DNA from: Bacillus alkalicellulosilyticus
GTDB taxonomy: Bacteria > Bacillota > Bacilli > Bacillales > Bacillaceae_F
DNA: 64,000 nt
NCBI RefSeq assembly: GCF_002019795.1
Contig: NZ_KV917382.1
Location: 102,324 to 166,323, forward strand
Direction of reading: 5' to 3'
This document shows, piece by piece, positions 27,801-37,256 of this stretch (the stretch's first letter is position 1; the number at the start of each line of letters is the position of its first letter). The position numbers and the translations under genes were made by a program. Below the pieces are notes generated by a model. It did not search any database, was not told the DNA's origin, and worked only from the letters and a program-made list of their open reading frames with translations.

Positions 27801-28130
27801 ATGTTACGTGACCGGGGTACAAAAAAATGGACAGCTATGATGATACCTGAGCATGTCGCTAAACTAAACGAGTTATATGATGAATTGAGTAAAATTGAAC
27901 AACCTGAAATTGACCCTCAACAACTTGAAGAATTTGAGGTAATAATAGCTGAAGCTATGGAGGAGAATCAGGAGCTTGAACTATCCTATTGGAAAGAGGG
28001 AATAATTTATAACCTTGTTGGTTGTATTCATTATGTGGACCTTAATACAAAAAACTTAAGAGTTATTGATAACCAAGAGGAACGACACTTTGTTTCATTT
28101 AGTTCCCTAGTTGATTTGAGGATTAGATAA
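27801..28130 (+). CDS. yolD: YolD-like protein
   Basis: A 109-residue YolD family protein: MLRDRGTKKWTAMMIPEHV is the typical N-terminus and the C-terminal half (GIIYNLVGCIHYVD, then LRVID) matches the YolD core. ATG at 27801 is chosen because TAAGGAG lies about 10 bases upstream and the family starts here; a TTG at 27780 is in frame but earlier. YolD genes usually precede a Y-family DNA polymerase (UvrX/YqjW) and are SOS-induced; none follows here, so this copy is an orphan. A LexA-like box overlaps its promoter. Confidence 0.85.
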   Translation: MLRDRGTKKWTAMMIPEHVAKLNELYDELSKIEQPEIDPQQLEEFEVIIAEAMEENQELELSYWKEGIIYNLVGCIHYVDLNTKNLRVIDNQEERHFVSFSSLVDLRIR

Positions 28131-28153
28131 CTAATTCTCCAGATAAAAAGTAT

Positions 28154-28193
28154 AAAAACAGCAACCGAATTTAAAGATTCGATTGCTGTTTTA
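28154..28193. terminator. bidirectional intrinsic terminator
   Basis: AAACAGCAA(c)CGAAT pairs with ATTCG(a)TTGCTGTTT, flanked by A- and T-runs, between yolD and the converging zinc-ribbon gene. Confidence 0.85.
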
Positions 28194-28194
28194 T

Positions 28195-28647
28195 TTATAA
28201 GTTGCGTAAAAGAAAAATATAAAGAATTATTGTAAGAACAATGTTTAATATTCCTATAATAATTAAGTTTTTCCCTAAATCTGTTTTATATGGGTCGGTA
28301 GTAGATGTATAGATAGCCCCTACTATAATCCCGATAGATGGTAACAAAAGTGCTACTATGTATAGTAACAATGCTATAGAATTATCACTTCCAGTGTTGT
28401 TATCGCTTATCATAAAAGGTCTTTTTGATAATTTAGTACCTTTGGCCACAAAACTTCCACATTCCTTGCATTTATAGACGTTTTTTTCCACAGTCGCACC
28501 GCAATTAGCACATTCTTTTTTCTTTTCTACAATAGACTCTTTGCTATTAATGCTAGTATTTTTTAGTGATTCATTGCAGTTAGTACAATAAAACTTGTTA
28601 ATAGGATTATGCGTCTCACAGTTTTGACATTGTTTATATTGTTGCAT
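28195..28647 (-). CDS. zinc-ribbon membrane protein
   Basis: A 150-residue protein with two zinc-ribbon units (CQNCETHN...YCTNC, then CANCGATV...CKEC) in residues 7-65, a charged linker, and two membrane helices near 90-115 and 128-147. RBS AAAGGGGACGG precedes the ATG. Double zinc-ribbon membrane proteins are frequent and of unknown role; some act as membrane-bound regulators. Nothing in the neighbourhood fixes its job. Confidence 0.72.
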   Translation of the reverse strand: MQQYKQCQNCETHNPINKFYCTNCNESLKNTSINSKESIVEKKKECANCGATVEKNVYKCKECGSFVAKGTKLSKRPFMISDNNTGSDNSIALLLYIVALLLPSIGIIVGAIYTSTTDPYKTDLGKNLIIIGILNIVLTIILYIFLLRNL

Positions 28648-28868
28648 ATCTTTACCGTCCCCTTTAGGTTATAGGTTATTATGCCTATTATATAACTACA
28701 AGTGAAAAGAAAATAGAGAAAATACAAAGGGTATAGTTCCAATATAAGTAAAATCAGTAATTTAGTTTGATTGTTTTCCAATAGCCTATTGACTATAAAT
28801 AGTTTAAGAGTTAAAATAATATCATATAGTGTAAAATGTGTTTTATAATTAGTAAGAGGTGATTATAT

Positions 28869-29987
28869 ATGACTATGCTTATGCATTTAGCTGATTCAAC
28901 TTTACAATATATAAGGGGTAAACAAACGGGTTTTTGGGGAATTATAGGCATTTTTTTAGCAATATGTATTGTAATTATGTGGAGCGATATTAAACCTGTC
29001 TTTGTAACTATTGGAATAACTCCATTACTAGACCAATTGGGTATCATTCATCCTGACGATCCTGGTGTTACTGGTTTTAAGATTTTTCTATTATTAATAG
29101 GAGTTCAAGTAGTTCTTTTTATATTTGGTTTTATTGCTATTACAATTTTTGCTATGGTAGGTGGAATATTTGACACTAAAGTAGGAGATTACCTTCAAAT
29201 AGGGTGTGCGATTTTAGTGTTTTTGCCTATTCTTATCCCTATAGCTTTTTTATACGGATTGGCACAGATACCCCTGTACTTACATGATAGAAAACTTAAA
29301 AGACAGGACCCAGATGGATATGCTGAAAGAAAACGGTTAGAAAAAAATAAGAATGTGATTGACCAGCTAATAAGTGATGGATGTTCCGAGGAAGAAAGTA
29401 ACATTCTCTCTTATGAAGATGGTTACGAGGAACTAGATCGATTGCCATCAAGAAAAGAATTTAACTTTCTTTATGGTATTGGTTATGATAGAGAAATCTA
29501 TTTATTATTACCTCGTCCTCTGTCAGTTAAAGAGTGGTACTACGATAATATACTTTGTGAGAAATTAGATGTTGTTATATATAACCCTAATATCCATAAA
29601 CCAATGACCGGTGGTTATTATGAACCAAAAAAATTTAGGATAAGCATTAATAATGAAAATAGAGAAGAAAAATTTGGTGAATATTTAGGTCACGATATTC
29701 CTATAATTCCTATAAATAAAATAGAATTTTTTATCGATCCTTCAAAAAGTAGTGACCTTTTTAACTTTAGTCAATATTATGCTAAGTCCCTATGCTATAT
29801 AGAATATGTTAAATCCTTTCAAAGTCATTTTTTTACACTGAAAAATAATATAATACGAAAGTTGACTACAGTCGAAAATACAGATGAGGAATATAGCAAC
29901 TTATATAACGAATTGGTTACTTTACACGCTTGTAATGAAGAGGACGTTCGGAAAGAATATGAAGAAGATATAACTGAAAAAGGGTGA
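28869..29987 (+). CDS. hypothetical membrane protein, 372 aa
   Basis: Three strongly hydrophobic segments lie near residues 23-45, 70-100 and 115-140, followed by a soluble C-terminal domain of about 230 residues that is acidic and ends in a run of Glu and Lys. No family recognised. RBS AAGAGGTG; an ATG two codons later is an equal candidate start. The next gene starts four bases after its stop, so the two are probably cotranscribed. Confidence 0.65.
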   Translation: MTMLMHLADSTLQYIRGKQTGFWGIIGIFLAICIVIMWSDIKPVFVTIGITPLLDQLGIIHPDDPGVTGFKIFLLLIGVQVVLFIFGFIAITIFAMVGGIFDTKVGDYLQIGCAILVFLPILIPIAFLYGLAQIPLYLHDRKLKRQDPDGYAERKRLEKNKNVIDQLISDGCSEEESNILSYEDGYEELDRLPSRKEFNFLYGIGYDREIYLLLPRPLSVKEWYYDNILCEKLDVVIYNPNIHKPMTGGYYEPKKFRISINNENREEKFGEYLGHDIPIIPINKIEFFIDPSKSSDLFNFSQYYAKSLCYIEYVKSFQSHFFTLKNNIIRKLTTVENTDEEYSNLYNELVTLHACNEEDVRKEYEEDITEKG

Positions 29988-29991
29988 TTTT

Positions 29992-30522
29992 TTGAGTAAA
30001 TCTGAGGACTTAATTGATTTATTAAAACCACATAAAAGTCATGTAACAACTGCAAGAGCTTGGGATAAATATGCAAAAGAAAACAACCTTCCACCTTCTA
30101 TTACTATTATAAAGAAGTTTGATACTTGGAACAGCTTTAAAGAGATATTAAATGTAAAAAAGAGCGAACAAAAAGAATATCTAGGTTATAAGAAAGAAGA
30201 AGTGGAAGAAATCCTAAGAGTTCATGGAAAAAACCTAGAGAATCGATTTCAATGGGATGAATATGCGAAGGAGCATAAGTTACCGACTTATAAAACATTG
30301 AAAAAACACTTTACGTGGGAAGAAATTTTATCATATGCAGGTAAAACACTGATTGATATTGCAAATCAACATTACGAGGTCTTTTCCACTGCTAGTATTA
30401 AAAAGTGGGATGAATATGCAAGGGAACATGACCTACCCTCTGCTAGTAGTTTTATAAGGAAGTATGAGACATGGAAAAAAGCAAAAGTGAAAGTTCTAGC
30501 GAGTCGTAACCAAAAAACTTAG
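29992..30522 (+). CDS. protein of three HNH-associated repeats
   Basis: A 176-residue protein built of three copies of a repeat of about 52 residues, each with the pattern W-D-x-Y-A-x-E-x-x-L-P then F/Y-x-T-W (WDKYAKENNLP, WDEYAKEHKLP, WDEYAREHDLP). This is the homing-endonuclease-associated repeat (HNH_repeat), thought to bind DNA. No nuclease domain is attached. The TTG start at 29992 follows AAAGGGTGA. It overlaps the promoter of nothing and ends before a terminator. A DNA-binding partner of the membrane protein upstream is conceivable. Confidence 0.68.
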   Translation: MSKSEDLIDLLKPHKSHVTTARAWDKYAKENNLPPSITIIKKFDTWNSFKEILNVKKSEQKEYLGYKKEEVEEILRVHGKNLENRFQWDEYAKEHKLPTYKTLKKHFTWEEILSYAGKTLIDIANQHYEVFSTASIKKWDEYAREHDLPSASSFIRKYETWKKAKVKVLASRNQKT

Positions 30523-30535
30523 TAACTATTATAAA

Positions 30536-30573
30536 AAAGTGAAAGGAGCTTAATGAAGCCCCTTTCACTTTTA
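30536..30573. terminator. bidirectional intrinsic terminator
   Basis: AAAGTGAAAGG(a)GCTT pairs with AAGC(c)CCTTTCACTTT around an AATG loop, between the repeat protein and the end of the conjugation operon. Confidence 0.88.
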
Positions 30574-31197
30574 TTTATCCTCGGGTATTGAATTATAAAT
30601 GTCCCAAATAGAAGTTGTAATAAAGTATATTTCATCATTGGTGTGATGACTTGTTCCGGCTTTTTTAAAGGATAATTTTATGGTTATCTCTTCGCCATCT
30701 AAATAATACAGATAGACACGAGAAGTCTGAGTACTTGAATTAAAACGATTTGTTATTTCTTCATATCCCAATTTTTCAAGTAAACCGTTCCTTGATATTC
30801 TCGTCATAACTTCTCGAACTACTTCTTCCTTGTTGGGATTGTCAGAAAGAAATAAGTCCTGAGAGATAGTTTCGGCTCTAAAGGATTGTATAAATAAATC
30901 GGGGTCATTTAACAATATGGAAGCAAATAAAAATTCCACTACTCCTCTTTGTTCTCGGTAACGCTGAATAACTCGTTGGTCGTTATTTTCTAAAGAACCT
31001 ACATCTAAATCTGAGGAATACACCCAGTTATAGACGGCTGCTTCTTGAGATACCACTCTTTCCATATCCTCACTTACAACTTCTTTTGCCAAGTTCAGGT
31101 CTATTAGTTCAACATCACCTTTTATAAAGTAGCTAAACGAAAGGATGGCAATAATGCCACCAATGGTAATCAGTAAACTCACCATTCTTATACTCAA
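30571..31197 (-). CDS. membrane-anchored conjugation protein, putative
   Basis: A 208-residue protein with one N-terminal membrane helix (residues 5-25) and a soluble outer part. It is the last gene of the transfer operon, 14 bp after the transglycosylase gene. The TTG start at 31197 follows GGGGGAAAAG. Size and layout recall small NTF2-like proteins (TcpC/VirB8 type) of Gram-positive transfer systems, but no sequence match is evident to me, so this role rests on position. Confidence 0.55.
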   Translation of the reverse strand: MSIRMVSLLITIGGIIAILSFSYFIKGDVELIDLNLAKEVVSEDMERVVSQEAAVYNWVYSSDLDVGSLENNDQRVIQRYREQRGVVEFLFASILLNDPDLFIQSFRAETISQDLFLSDNPNKEEVVREVMTRISRNGLLEKLGYEEITNRFNSSTQTSRVYLYYLDGEEITIKLSFKKAGTSHHTNDEIYFITTSIWDIYNSIPEDK

Positions 31198-31211
31198 CTA
31201 ACTTTTCCCCC

Positions 31212-33308
31212 TTAGAACGGAACATATAATACGGGATTTCGACTGTTCTTTTTATTTTGTGTCCAAACCCCTTCATGAATTTCAAAATGTAAATGTGGTC
31301 CCGTACTTCTACCGGTATTCCCCATATTACCGAGGAATTGTCCTTTAGAAACGGTTTGACCGTCTCTCACTGCACGATGAGTCATATGAGCATAAAGTGT
31401 CTCAAATTGTTTCCCTTCTATGTTGTGCCTTAGAATAACAGTATGGCCATAGGAACTAGAATAGTAAGACCTTGTAACAACACCATGGGCAACTGCAACG
31501 ATAGGAACGTCTTCTTCACGCCCTCCCTTACCTATATCAATCCCAGCATGTAGCCTTCCCCATCTATACCCATATTCAGAAGTAACCTTTCCAGTTGTAG
31601 GACGCATAAAGTGACCATCGGTCATCGGAGGCATGTTGGAAGGTTGATATATAGCTGCATTTTTAAATTCTTCGGCTTTATTCATAACTTTATTAACATA
31701 CCATTCAGCTCGATTATAGTTAAAAACAGCTTTTCGAGGGTCTTTCGCATAGCCACTTGCAGATAGGTAATTGGCGGCACTATGAATGGCATCAGCGATA
31801 TTCCAAGGGTCAGCTTTACCATCTCCATTACCGTCAACTCCATAACCACGACCTGTAGCGATTACAGACAGGCTTGTTAAATCTATAGAACTGGGTACCC
31901 TTCCCCCACCTATATTGTATGTCCATCCAACCCAGGTTGCGGGAAGGAATTGCATGTGTCCAATCGCTCCTGCAGAAGAAATCATTGGTTGGTGAGTACT
32001 GAATTTTGTTTCAATATAATGTACAGCAGCTAGAGTAAACCAATCGACTCCAAATCGCGCTTCCGCACTCAGGTAATATTCCATAAACTCAGCGGGGACA
32101 CCACCACCAGGTACAATAGTTCCGTTAAATCCGCCATAACCAAATCCAATACCTCCAAAACCACTCAACCATTCACTAAAATTTATTGTTCCTCCAATAA
32201 ATTCGTATGTTGCTTCTACTAATTTTTTATCATTCAATCCAAAATTATAAGAATTTAAGATTTGGTCAAATGTAGAATAATCTGTAGTTGTATCCTCACT
32301 GGTTGTGAACCTTTGTCGTCTAGTTTGTGTTTTATGTTCTATTATTTTTTCTCGCGTTTTAGTAACAGTTACCTCTTCTTGAACCTGTATCATTTCTGTT
32401 CTAGTTCTTATTACTTCAACGTACTGACAGCACCTTTCGACAGGAACTTCAATAGTAACCATTCTATAGTATGGAAAATGTGGTAATGGTTGAGCTATTT
32501 GTGTAGGTACCAGTTCTATATATGGTCGTGGTTCAAAAGAACGATAGGGAACTTCTATTGGTGTAGGAACTAAAATAGTTTCTATAACATCGTATTCTTC
32601 TATTTCTATAGTTGTATCGATATGAGTACTCCAAGGTGTTGTAAATGGTGTATATGTGAATTGAGTATACCCATTCCAAAAATCAACATCTGTAAGCTTA
32701 GAAACCCAAATATCTTCTCTAGTAATGTCGCTCCAAGGTTCGCATACCCCGTCTGTACAAACTTGTGTCCGAGTTTCTCTCCACTCGTTAAAGTCATCGT
32801 ATAAAAATTCTGGAGCTAAAGATGTAGCCATATTTCGAATTACTGCTTTTTCATCGTAGTCGGTTAACGCATCAATTTGTATAACGGCAGCAATAAGTTC
32901 TTCAGGAACCCGATACCTTACTTGAATAGAATCATTCATGTTTACTGTAGCGTTAGCTTGTTCAACGATGTAATTTCTTAGTTCTTGCTCTTCACTAGTA
33001 TCTATTCCATTTCCCGTACCAAAAATTAGCGCAGACATTAGTACGACAATGACTATAACTAAAAGTACAAAGGCTATAATTAATAGTATTTTTAAACTAA
33101 TGGCTCCAAATATAACACTAAGGACTTTAAGTAAAAGTGGTCCTAACTTTAACAGTGCTTTTCCCGCTAATTTTGCTCCATGTTTAAGTGCTTTTCTAGC
33201 AACTTTAAGACCTTTTTTCCTTATTTGACGCTTTACACGGTCTTCTATTACTTTTCTAACTTCCGACTTTTCGTTATCGTTGTGATTAGAATGCTGAGGG
33301 AGTGCCAT
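31212..33308 (-). CDS. bifunctional lytic transglycosylase / M23 endopeptidase of the transfer system
   Basis: A 698-residue cell-wall hydrolase. It has a basic N-terminus, a membrane helix near residues 72-98, a long beta-rich Val/Glu/Arg stalk (150-350), an SLT domain near 410-560 (YIETKFS with the catalytic Glu, then SSAGAIGHMQFLP and a GYGVDGNGDG segment), and a C-terminal M23 peptidase (HAGIDIG and HLHFEI zinc ligands). VirB1-like enzymes of this double type open the peptidoglycan for the secretion channel. The ATG overlaps the stop of the VirB6-like gene. The stalk sequence is unusually repetitive in Val and Glu. Confidence 0.92.
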   Translation of the reverse strand: MALPQHSNHNDNEKSEVRKVIEDRVKRQIRKKGLKVARKALKHGAKLAGKALLKLGPLLLKVLSVIFGAISLKILLIIAFVLLVIVIVVLMSALIFGTGNGIDTSEEQELRNYIVEQANATVNMNDSIQVRYRVPEELIAAVIQIDALTDYDEKAVIRNMATSLAPEFLYDDFNEWRETRTQVCTDGVCEPWSDITREDIWVSKLTDVDFWNGYTQFTYTPFTTPWSTHIDTTIEIEEYDVIETILVPTPIEVPYRSFEPRPYIELVPTQIAQPLPHFPYYRMVTIEVPVERCCQYVEVIRTRTEMIQVQEEVTVTKTREKIIEHKTQTRRQRFTTSEDTTTDYSTFDQILNSYNFGLNDKKLVEATYEFIGGTINFSEWLSGFGGIGFGYGGFNGTIVPGGGVPAEFMEYYLSAEARFGVDWFTLAAVHYIETKFSTHQPMISSAGAIGHMQFLPATWVGWTYNIGGGRVPSSIDLTSLSVIATGRGYGVDGNGDGKADPWNIADAIHSAANYLSASGYAKDPRKAVFNYNRAEWYVNKVMNKAEEFKNAAIYQPSNMPPMTDGHFMRPTTGKVTSEYGYRWGRLHAGIDIGKGGREEDVPIVAVAHGVVTRSYYSSSYGHTVILRHNIEGKQFETLYAHMTHRAVRDGQTVSKGQFLGNMGNTGRSTGPHLHFEIHEGVWTQNKKNSRNPVLYVPF

Positions 33309-36300
33309 TAGACAGTCCCTCCATAACCTTTGTGTCTTATGTTTTCAAATTCCTTTCTTCTAGTTGACCGTTTATTTCTTGGAGTTGGCATAAGGTCTTC
33401 AACATCTATAGAAGTGTGATAAGTTACAGTTTTATTATCTTGATCAAATGTTCCGTCCTTCACTAAGCGTCTATTTTTAACAGAGTAGTTGATAGTGCGT
33501 ACTTCATTTTCATCTAATCTAGCATCTCCTGTTGAATATGGAGATACGCGGTATTCTTGTCCACTCTCAGGCTCTCTTGCGACCATGTAACTTCTCTTCT
33601 TTGTAACTACCATGCGAACGTCCTGGGTATTCCTAATAACATCATTAGTGTTATATTGGCCAGAATCAACTTGTTGATTGAGAGCTTGAACATCTTCTAC
33701 AATATATGGATTCTTTTTAGTATTGTGGTTGGCTAAAAGACTAGTAGGGTTAACATTAATTTTACGATTAAGATTTATTTTTCCTCCCGCGCTATCTACT
33801 TTATAGGCAGGTGAATTGTGAATTAATGCACCATCTTGAACATCTAAATCTTGGTAGACAACTTCTCCACTTTTAAGTGAACTATCACCAGAACCATATC
33901 GAGAAACAATATTGGTTTTACCAGTCTTGTCCCTTACTTGAATATAAGATTGATTCCCTGTAGTAACAAGTTGAACGGCTCCTTTGGCTATTTGTTTGTT
34001 TCCTGAACCATCATCAACTGTTTGTGCAAGATGTTCTATGTCAGATACTTCCGCAATTTGTGAGTTTACTTGTTTGTTGTATGGATTAAATTTTGTGACA
34101 ACGGATGCCGTTTTTTGGTATGCACCGACTCCACCAATTACACCAGTAGCAAATGCTGCTCCTGCAACAACATCTCTTTGTTTTTGAATAACATTTTCAG
34201 CTATATGAGGTGTCTTTAAAGAGACACCGACTTGGTTGACCGCTTCCTTGACCGTATTGGAAATAACAGCACCTGTTTTTAATAATGGTGTTCCCTCAGT
34301 ACTTATTGTGGTAATACTGTCTTGGAAACCAATCGTTGCTCCCATTGCCCCCGCACTTATTGCTTTTCCAATTTTAGTATCCTTAACAAAATTGGCAATC
34401 TGGGGAACTCCAACTGCATTGAGAACACCGGAACCAACACCTGTTGCAACGGCCCCCGCTACTCGAAGTCCCTTATTTGAAATAATGGTTTTGTCGAGAG
34501 GGATATGTTGTGGCATTGATTGAGCAATTTCTTTTAAGTTTTGATTATATACTCCTGCACTTTGTTGTTCCCATTTAAGAGTTGCAGCTTTTTCTCCACC
34601 AGGCATATCTTTGTTGGCATCAATAAATAGTTTCTTTTGTTGCTCTGTTTTCATATTAGCAAGTTGAGTAGCAAGATAATCCGTATTCACATCATCTTTT
34701 GTATAAAGACTCTTTGCATTTACATTACCGCCCGCCTGTCTAGCTTGCTCAACATACGTTTTCTTTCCACCATGTTGCTTTTGGAATTCTACATCGATTT
34801 CCTGTTGTGATGCATTAGGGTTTGTAACACGGTAATTATTTGCAAAATCTTGTTTGTCAGCAAGATAAGCCTGTTCTCCAACTGTTTTTGCAAAATCTCC
34901 TTTTTTAATATAAGCATGTTGAGGATTCCCACCTGTCTGGATAAATTGCTTACGTTTAGAATCCACTGCCTGAGACCACGCTTGTTCCTTAGCTTGATTT
35001 CTTTCTTGTATCTGAGCTTCAGTAAGAGGTTTTGTAATTGGGTTATTTTTATCAAATTCCTCCATAAATTGTTTTTTGTTTTCATTTGCCCAGTTTTGAG
35101 TAAGTTGTTCGGCTGATTGACTTGAGAACTCTTTTCGTTTTGAGTCAACTGCTTGAGACCATGCTTTCTCTTTTGCCTGTGTACGTGCTTGATGCTCACC
35201 TTCACTCATGTTTTGTGTGACTGGATTTTTCTTATCATAGTCATCCATGAATTTTTGTTTGTTATCTTTAGCCCAGTTTTGAGTAAGTTGTTCAGGCGAT
35301 ACACCAGAAAATTCATTTCGTTTGTTTTCAAGCGCTTGAGACCATGCTTGTTCTTTTGCTTGATTTCTCTTTGCAAGTTCTTCCTTACTTAACGATTGAT
35401 GTGGAGGATGCTTTTTATCATAGTCATCCATAAATTGTTGCTTATTATCTTTAGCCCAGTTTTCAGCCATCTCCCTTGCTTGGCTTTCGGAAACGGCATG
35501 ACTCATGGTTGAAGCAGCATTATTTGCAATCTGTGAATACTGTTGTCTTTTGTTATCTAAAGCTTTGTTCCATGCTTCTTCCTTCTTTTTATTTCTTGCA
35601 ATCATATCCCCTTCACTCATATCTGGAGTGATAGGATTTTGTTTGTCAAACTCATCCATGAATTGTTGTTTATTATCATTAGCCCAGTTTTTCGTTAAGT
35701 TCTCAGCTGTTGACTTTGCAAGGTCATTGGCATTTGCATAAGTACCATCATTCTTTTTGATACTTCCAATGGTGTCTTTAGCTTGTTGTTGAAATTCGCT
35801 CCTCTTTTTACTAACTTCTTTATCCCACATGGAATCAATAGAATTTTCATGAGCATCGGGGAATTTCTCTTTTGTCTTTTTATAAAAATCTTCTTTGTTT
35901 TCTGCTGCCCATTTATTCGTTGCACTATCAGCAATGGTATTAGCAAGTTTTTCGTCTGCTAAACTCTCCGCATTTAATGTGTCAGATCCATCTTTTATAC
36001 CCTTTTTAAATCCATTCTTAATCCCATTTCCTACTAGCATTGCTCCTGCCGTTCCAACTCTTCCTGTAACACCACCGACGACTCCCCCACCTATAAATCC
36101 TATAGTGGAGCCCGCCATGCTTCCTACAGGACCCATGGTAGAACCAGCAATCGCTCCCGCTGCACCGAATACGGCTTTACCCATCTTACTTGTGATTTGA
36201 CCAGCTTTGAGCATTTTTTCTGCTCTACTTGTTGTCCCTGTATCTGTTCCGGTATTTCCTGCTATCGTTTTCTTTGCATCTGCATCTGTTCCGTCACCGC

Positions 36301-37246
36301 CAGACCCATCTTTAGCATCTTTAGCACCTTTATAAGCGCCTTGAACAGCACCCATAACAGATTTATCACTTAACGCACCCTTTACACTACCGTAGACGCC
36401 AGCAAGTGCAGACATACCAAACAATGCCCCCGCTTTTGCTAAATTATTATGCATACCTCCACCCAGTCCAAAAAGTCCACGAATGGCTTCAGCAGTTGGA
36501 ATAAATATAATGTAAAGGATAACGGATTCAATACCCGTTGAAGTAATAGCAAGTAATGCGACTATCCAGTACAAACACGCATGGATGGATTGAACAAAAA
36601 CAGTACCTACAAACTCTTTTAGCCAACCCATTGTGATAGGTTTTGTTTGAGGAATTAAGTAAAATGCAACCATTAATGGTCCGAGAATCATAAAGATAAG
36701 AAGTGTTAATTTCCTCATTAAGTAGTAAAAGTTAGCCCATATGGAAAGACCAAGTAGACATAACCCAATAATAATCATTCCAAGAACATCGTCCCCTGGT
36801 TCTATGGTTGTAAACATTTCCATCATAGGGTTTGGGTTTGTAGCACCAAACATTCCCACTATAGCGTAGTTAATTGTAAATATAACAGAGTATAAGGTGT
36901 AGAGATTAAAGAACACCAATGCTACGATAACCAAGTCTTTTAAAAACTCGAAAACGTAAGTACGATTAGAAGGATTAATTCCCACGGATGCAATTCTCAT
37001 TCCCGCTATTATGATTGCTATTAATATCGCAAAAACGGCGAGGGCTACAAATATGTTCATCCCAGGAATATAGATGTTCTCAATTTCTTCTACTGTGAAT
37101 ATTCCATATACTAAATTCTCATCCCCATTTTTACCAAATATCAGTTCTCGGAAAGTCCGAAACTCCATAAATGGAGCAACTATCCAGTGATAGAAAATAG
37201 GGAATAGTCCTTTAAATAAATCTGTTAATTTATCCAATCCAAACAA
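33308..37246 (-). CDS. VirB6/TrbL-like channel protein with long repeat tail
   Basis: A 1312-residue protein. Residues 1-290 hold about seven hydrophobic helices in the manner of VirB6/TrbL (including FVGTVFVQSIHACLYWIVAL, typical of the TrsL/PrgH group). A Gly/Ala-rich stretch follows near 330-430, then tandem repeats near 440-800, then a Gly-rich hydrophobic segment near 925-1060 and a charged C-terminal part with YxVxR repeats. The TTG start lies just past GGTGAGGTG. It forms the inner-membrane core of the secretion channel. The very long soluble tail is unusual and may be extracellular or cytoplasmic. Confidence 0.85.
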   Translation of the reverse strand: MFGLDKLTDLFKGLFPIFYHWIVAPFMEFRTFRELIFGKNGDENLVYGIFTVEEIENIYIPGMNIFVALAVFAILIAIIIAGMRIASVGINPSNRTYVFEFLKDLVIVALVFFNLYTLYSVIFTINYAIVGMFGATNPNPMMEMFTTIEPGDDVLGMIIIGLCLLGLSIWANFYYLMRKLTLLIFMILGPLMVAFYLIPQTKPITMGWLKEFVGTVFVQSIHACLYWIVALLAITSTGIESVILYIIFIPTAEAIRGLFGLGGGMHNNLAKAGALFGMSALAGVYGSVKGALSDKSVMGAVQGAYKGAKDAKDGSGGDGTDADAKKTIAGNTGTDTGTTSRAEKMLKAGQITSKMGKAVFGAAGAIAGSTMGPVGSMAGSTIGFIGGGVVGGVTGRVGTAGAMLVGNGIKNGFKKGIKDGSDTLNAESLADEKLANTIADSATNKWAAENKEDFYKKTKEKFPDAHENSIDSMWDKEVSKKRSEFQQQAKDTIGSIKKNDGTYANANDLAKSTAENLTKNWANDNKQQFMDEFDKQNPITPDMSEGDMIARNKKKEEAWNKALDNKRQQYSQIANNAASTMSHAVSESQAREMAENWAKDNKQQFMDDYDKKHPPHQSLSKEELAKRNQAKEQAWSQALENKRNEFSGVSPEQLTQNWAKDNKQKFMDDYDKKNPVTQNMSEGEHQARTQAKEKAWSQAVDSKRKEFSSQSAEQLTQNWANENKKQFMEEFDKNNPITKPLTEAQIQERNQAKEQAWSQAVDSKRKQFIQTGGNPQHAYIKKGDFAKTVGEQAYLADKQDFANNYRVTNPNASQQEIDVEFQKQHGGKKTYVEQARQAGGNVNAKSLYTKDDVNTDYLATQLANMKTEQQKKLFIDANKDMPGGEKAATLKWEQQSAGVYNQNLKEIAQSMPQHIPLDKTIISNKGLRVAGAVATGVGSGVLNAVGVPQIANFVKDTKIGKAISAGAMGATIGFQDSITTISTEGTPLLKTGAVISNTVKEAVNQVGVSLKTPHIAENVIQKQRDVVAGAAFATGVIGGVGAYQKTASVVTKFNPYNKQVNSQIAEVSDIEHLAQTVDDGSGNKQIAKGAVQLVTTGNQSYIQVRDKTGKTNIVSRYGSGDSSLKSGEVVYQDLDVQDGALIHNSPAYKVDSAGGKINLNRKINVNPTSLLANHNTKKNPYIVEDVQALNQQVDSGQYNTNDVIRNTQDVRMVVTKKRSYMVAREPESGQEYRVSPYSTGDARLDENEVRTINYSVKNRRLVKDGTFDQDNKTVTYHTSIDVEDLMPTPRNKRSTRRKEFENIRHKGYGGTV
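34850..35950 (-). repeat. tandem repeats of about 55-60 residues inside the VirB6-like protein
   Basis: At least five copies of a unit with W-A-x-D/E-N-K-Q-x-F-M-D/E-x-x-D-K-x-x-P, then R-N-Q-A-K-E-x-A-W, then a K-R-x-x-F ending. The spacing is regular and the charge pattern suggests coiled coil or long helical arms. Copy number is likely to vary between relatives. Confidence 0.8.
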
Positions 37247-37256
37247 TTAGTTCACC

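Noticed and set aside
34236..36200. Long plus-strand frames opposite the VirB6-like gene
   Set aside because: They arise from its repetitive coding sequence; the minus-strand protein has membrane helices and repeats in register.
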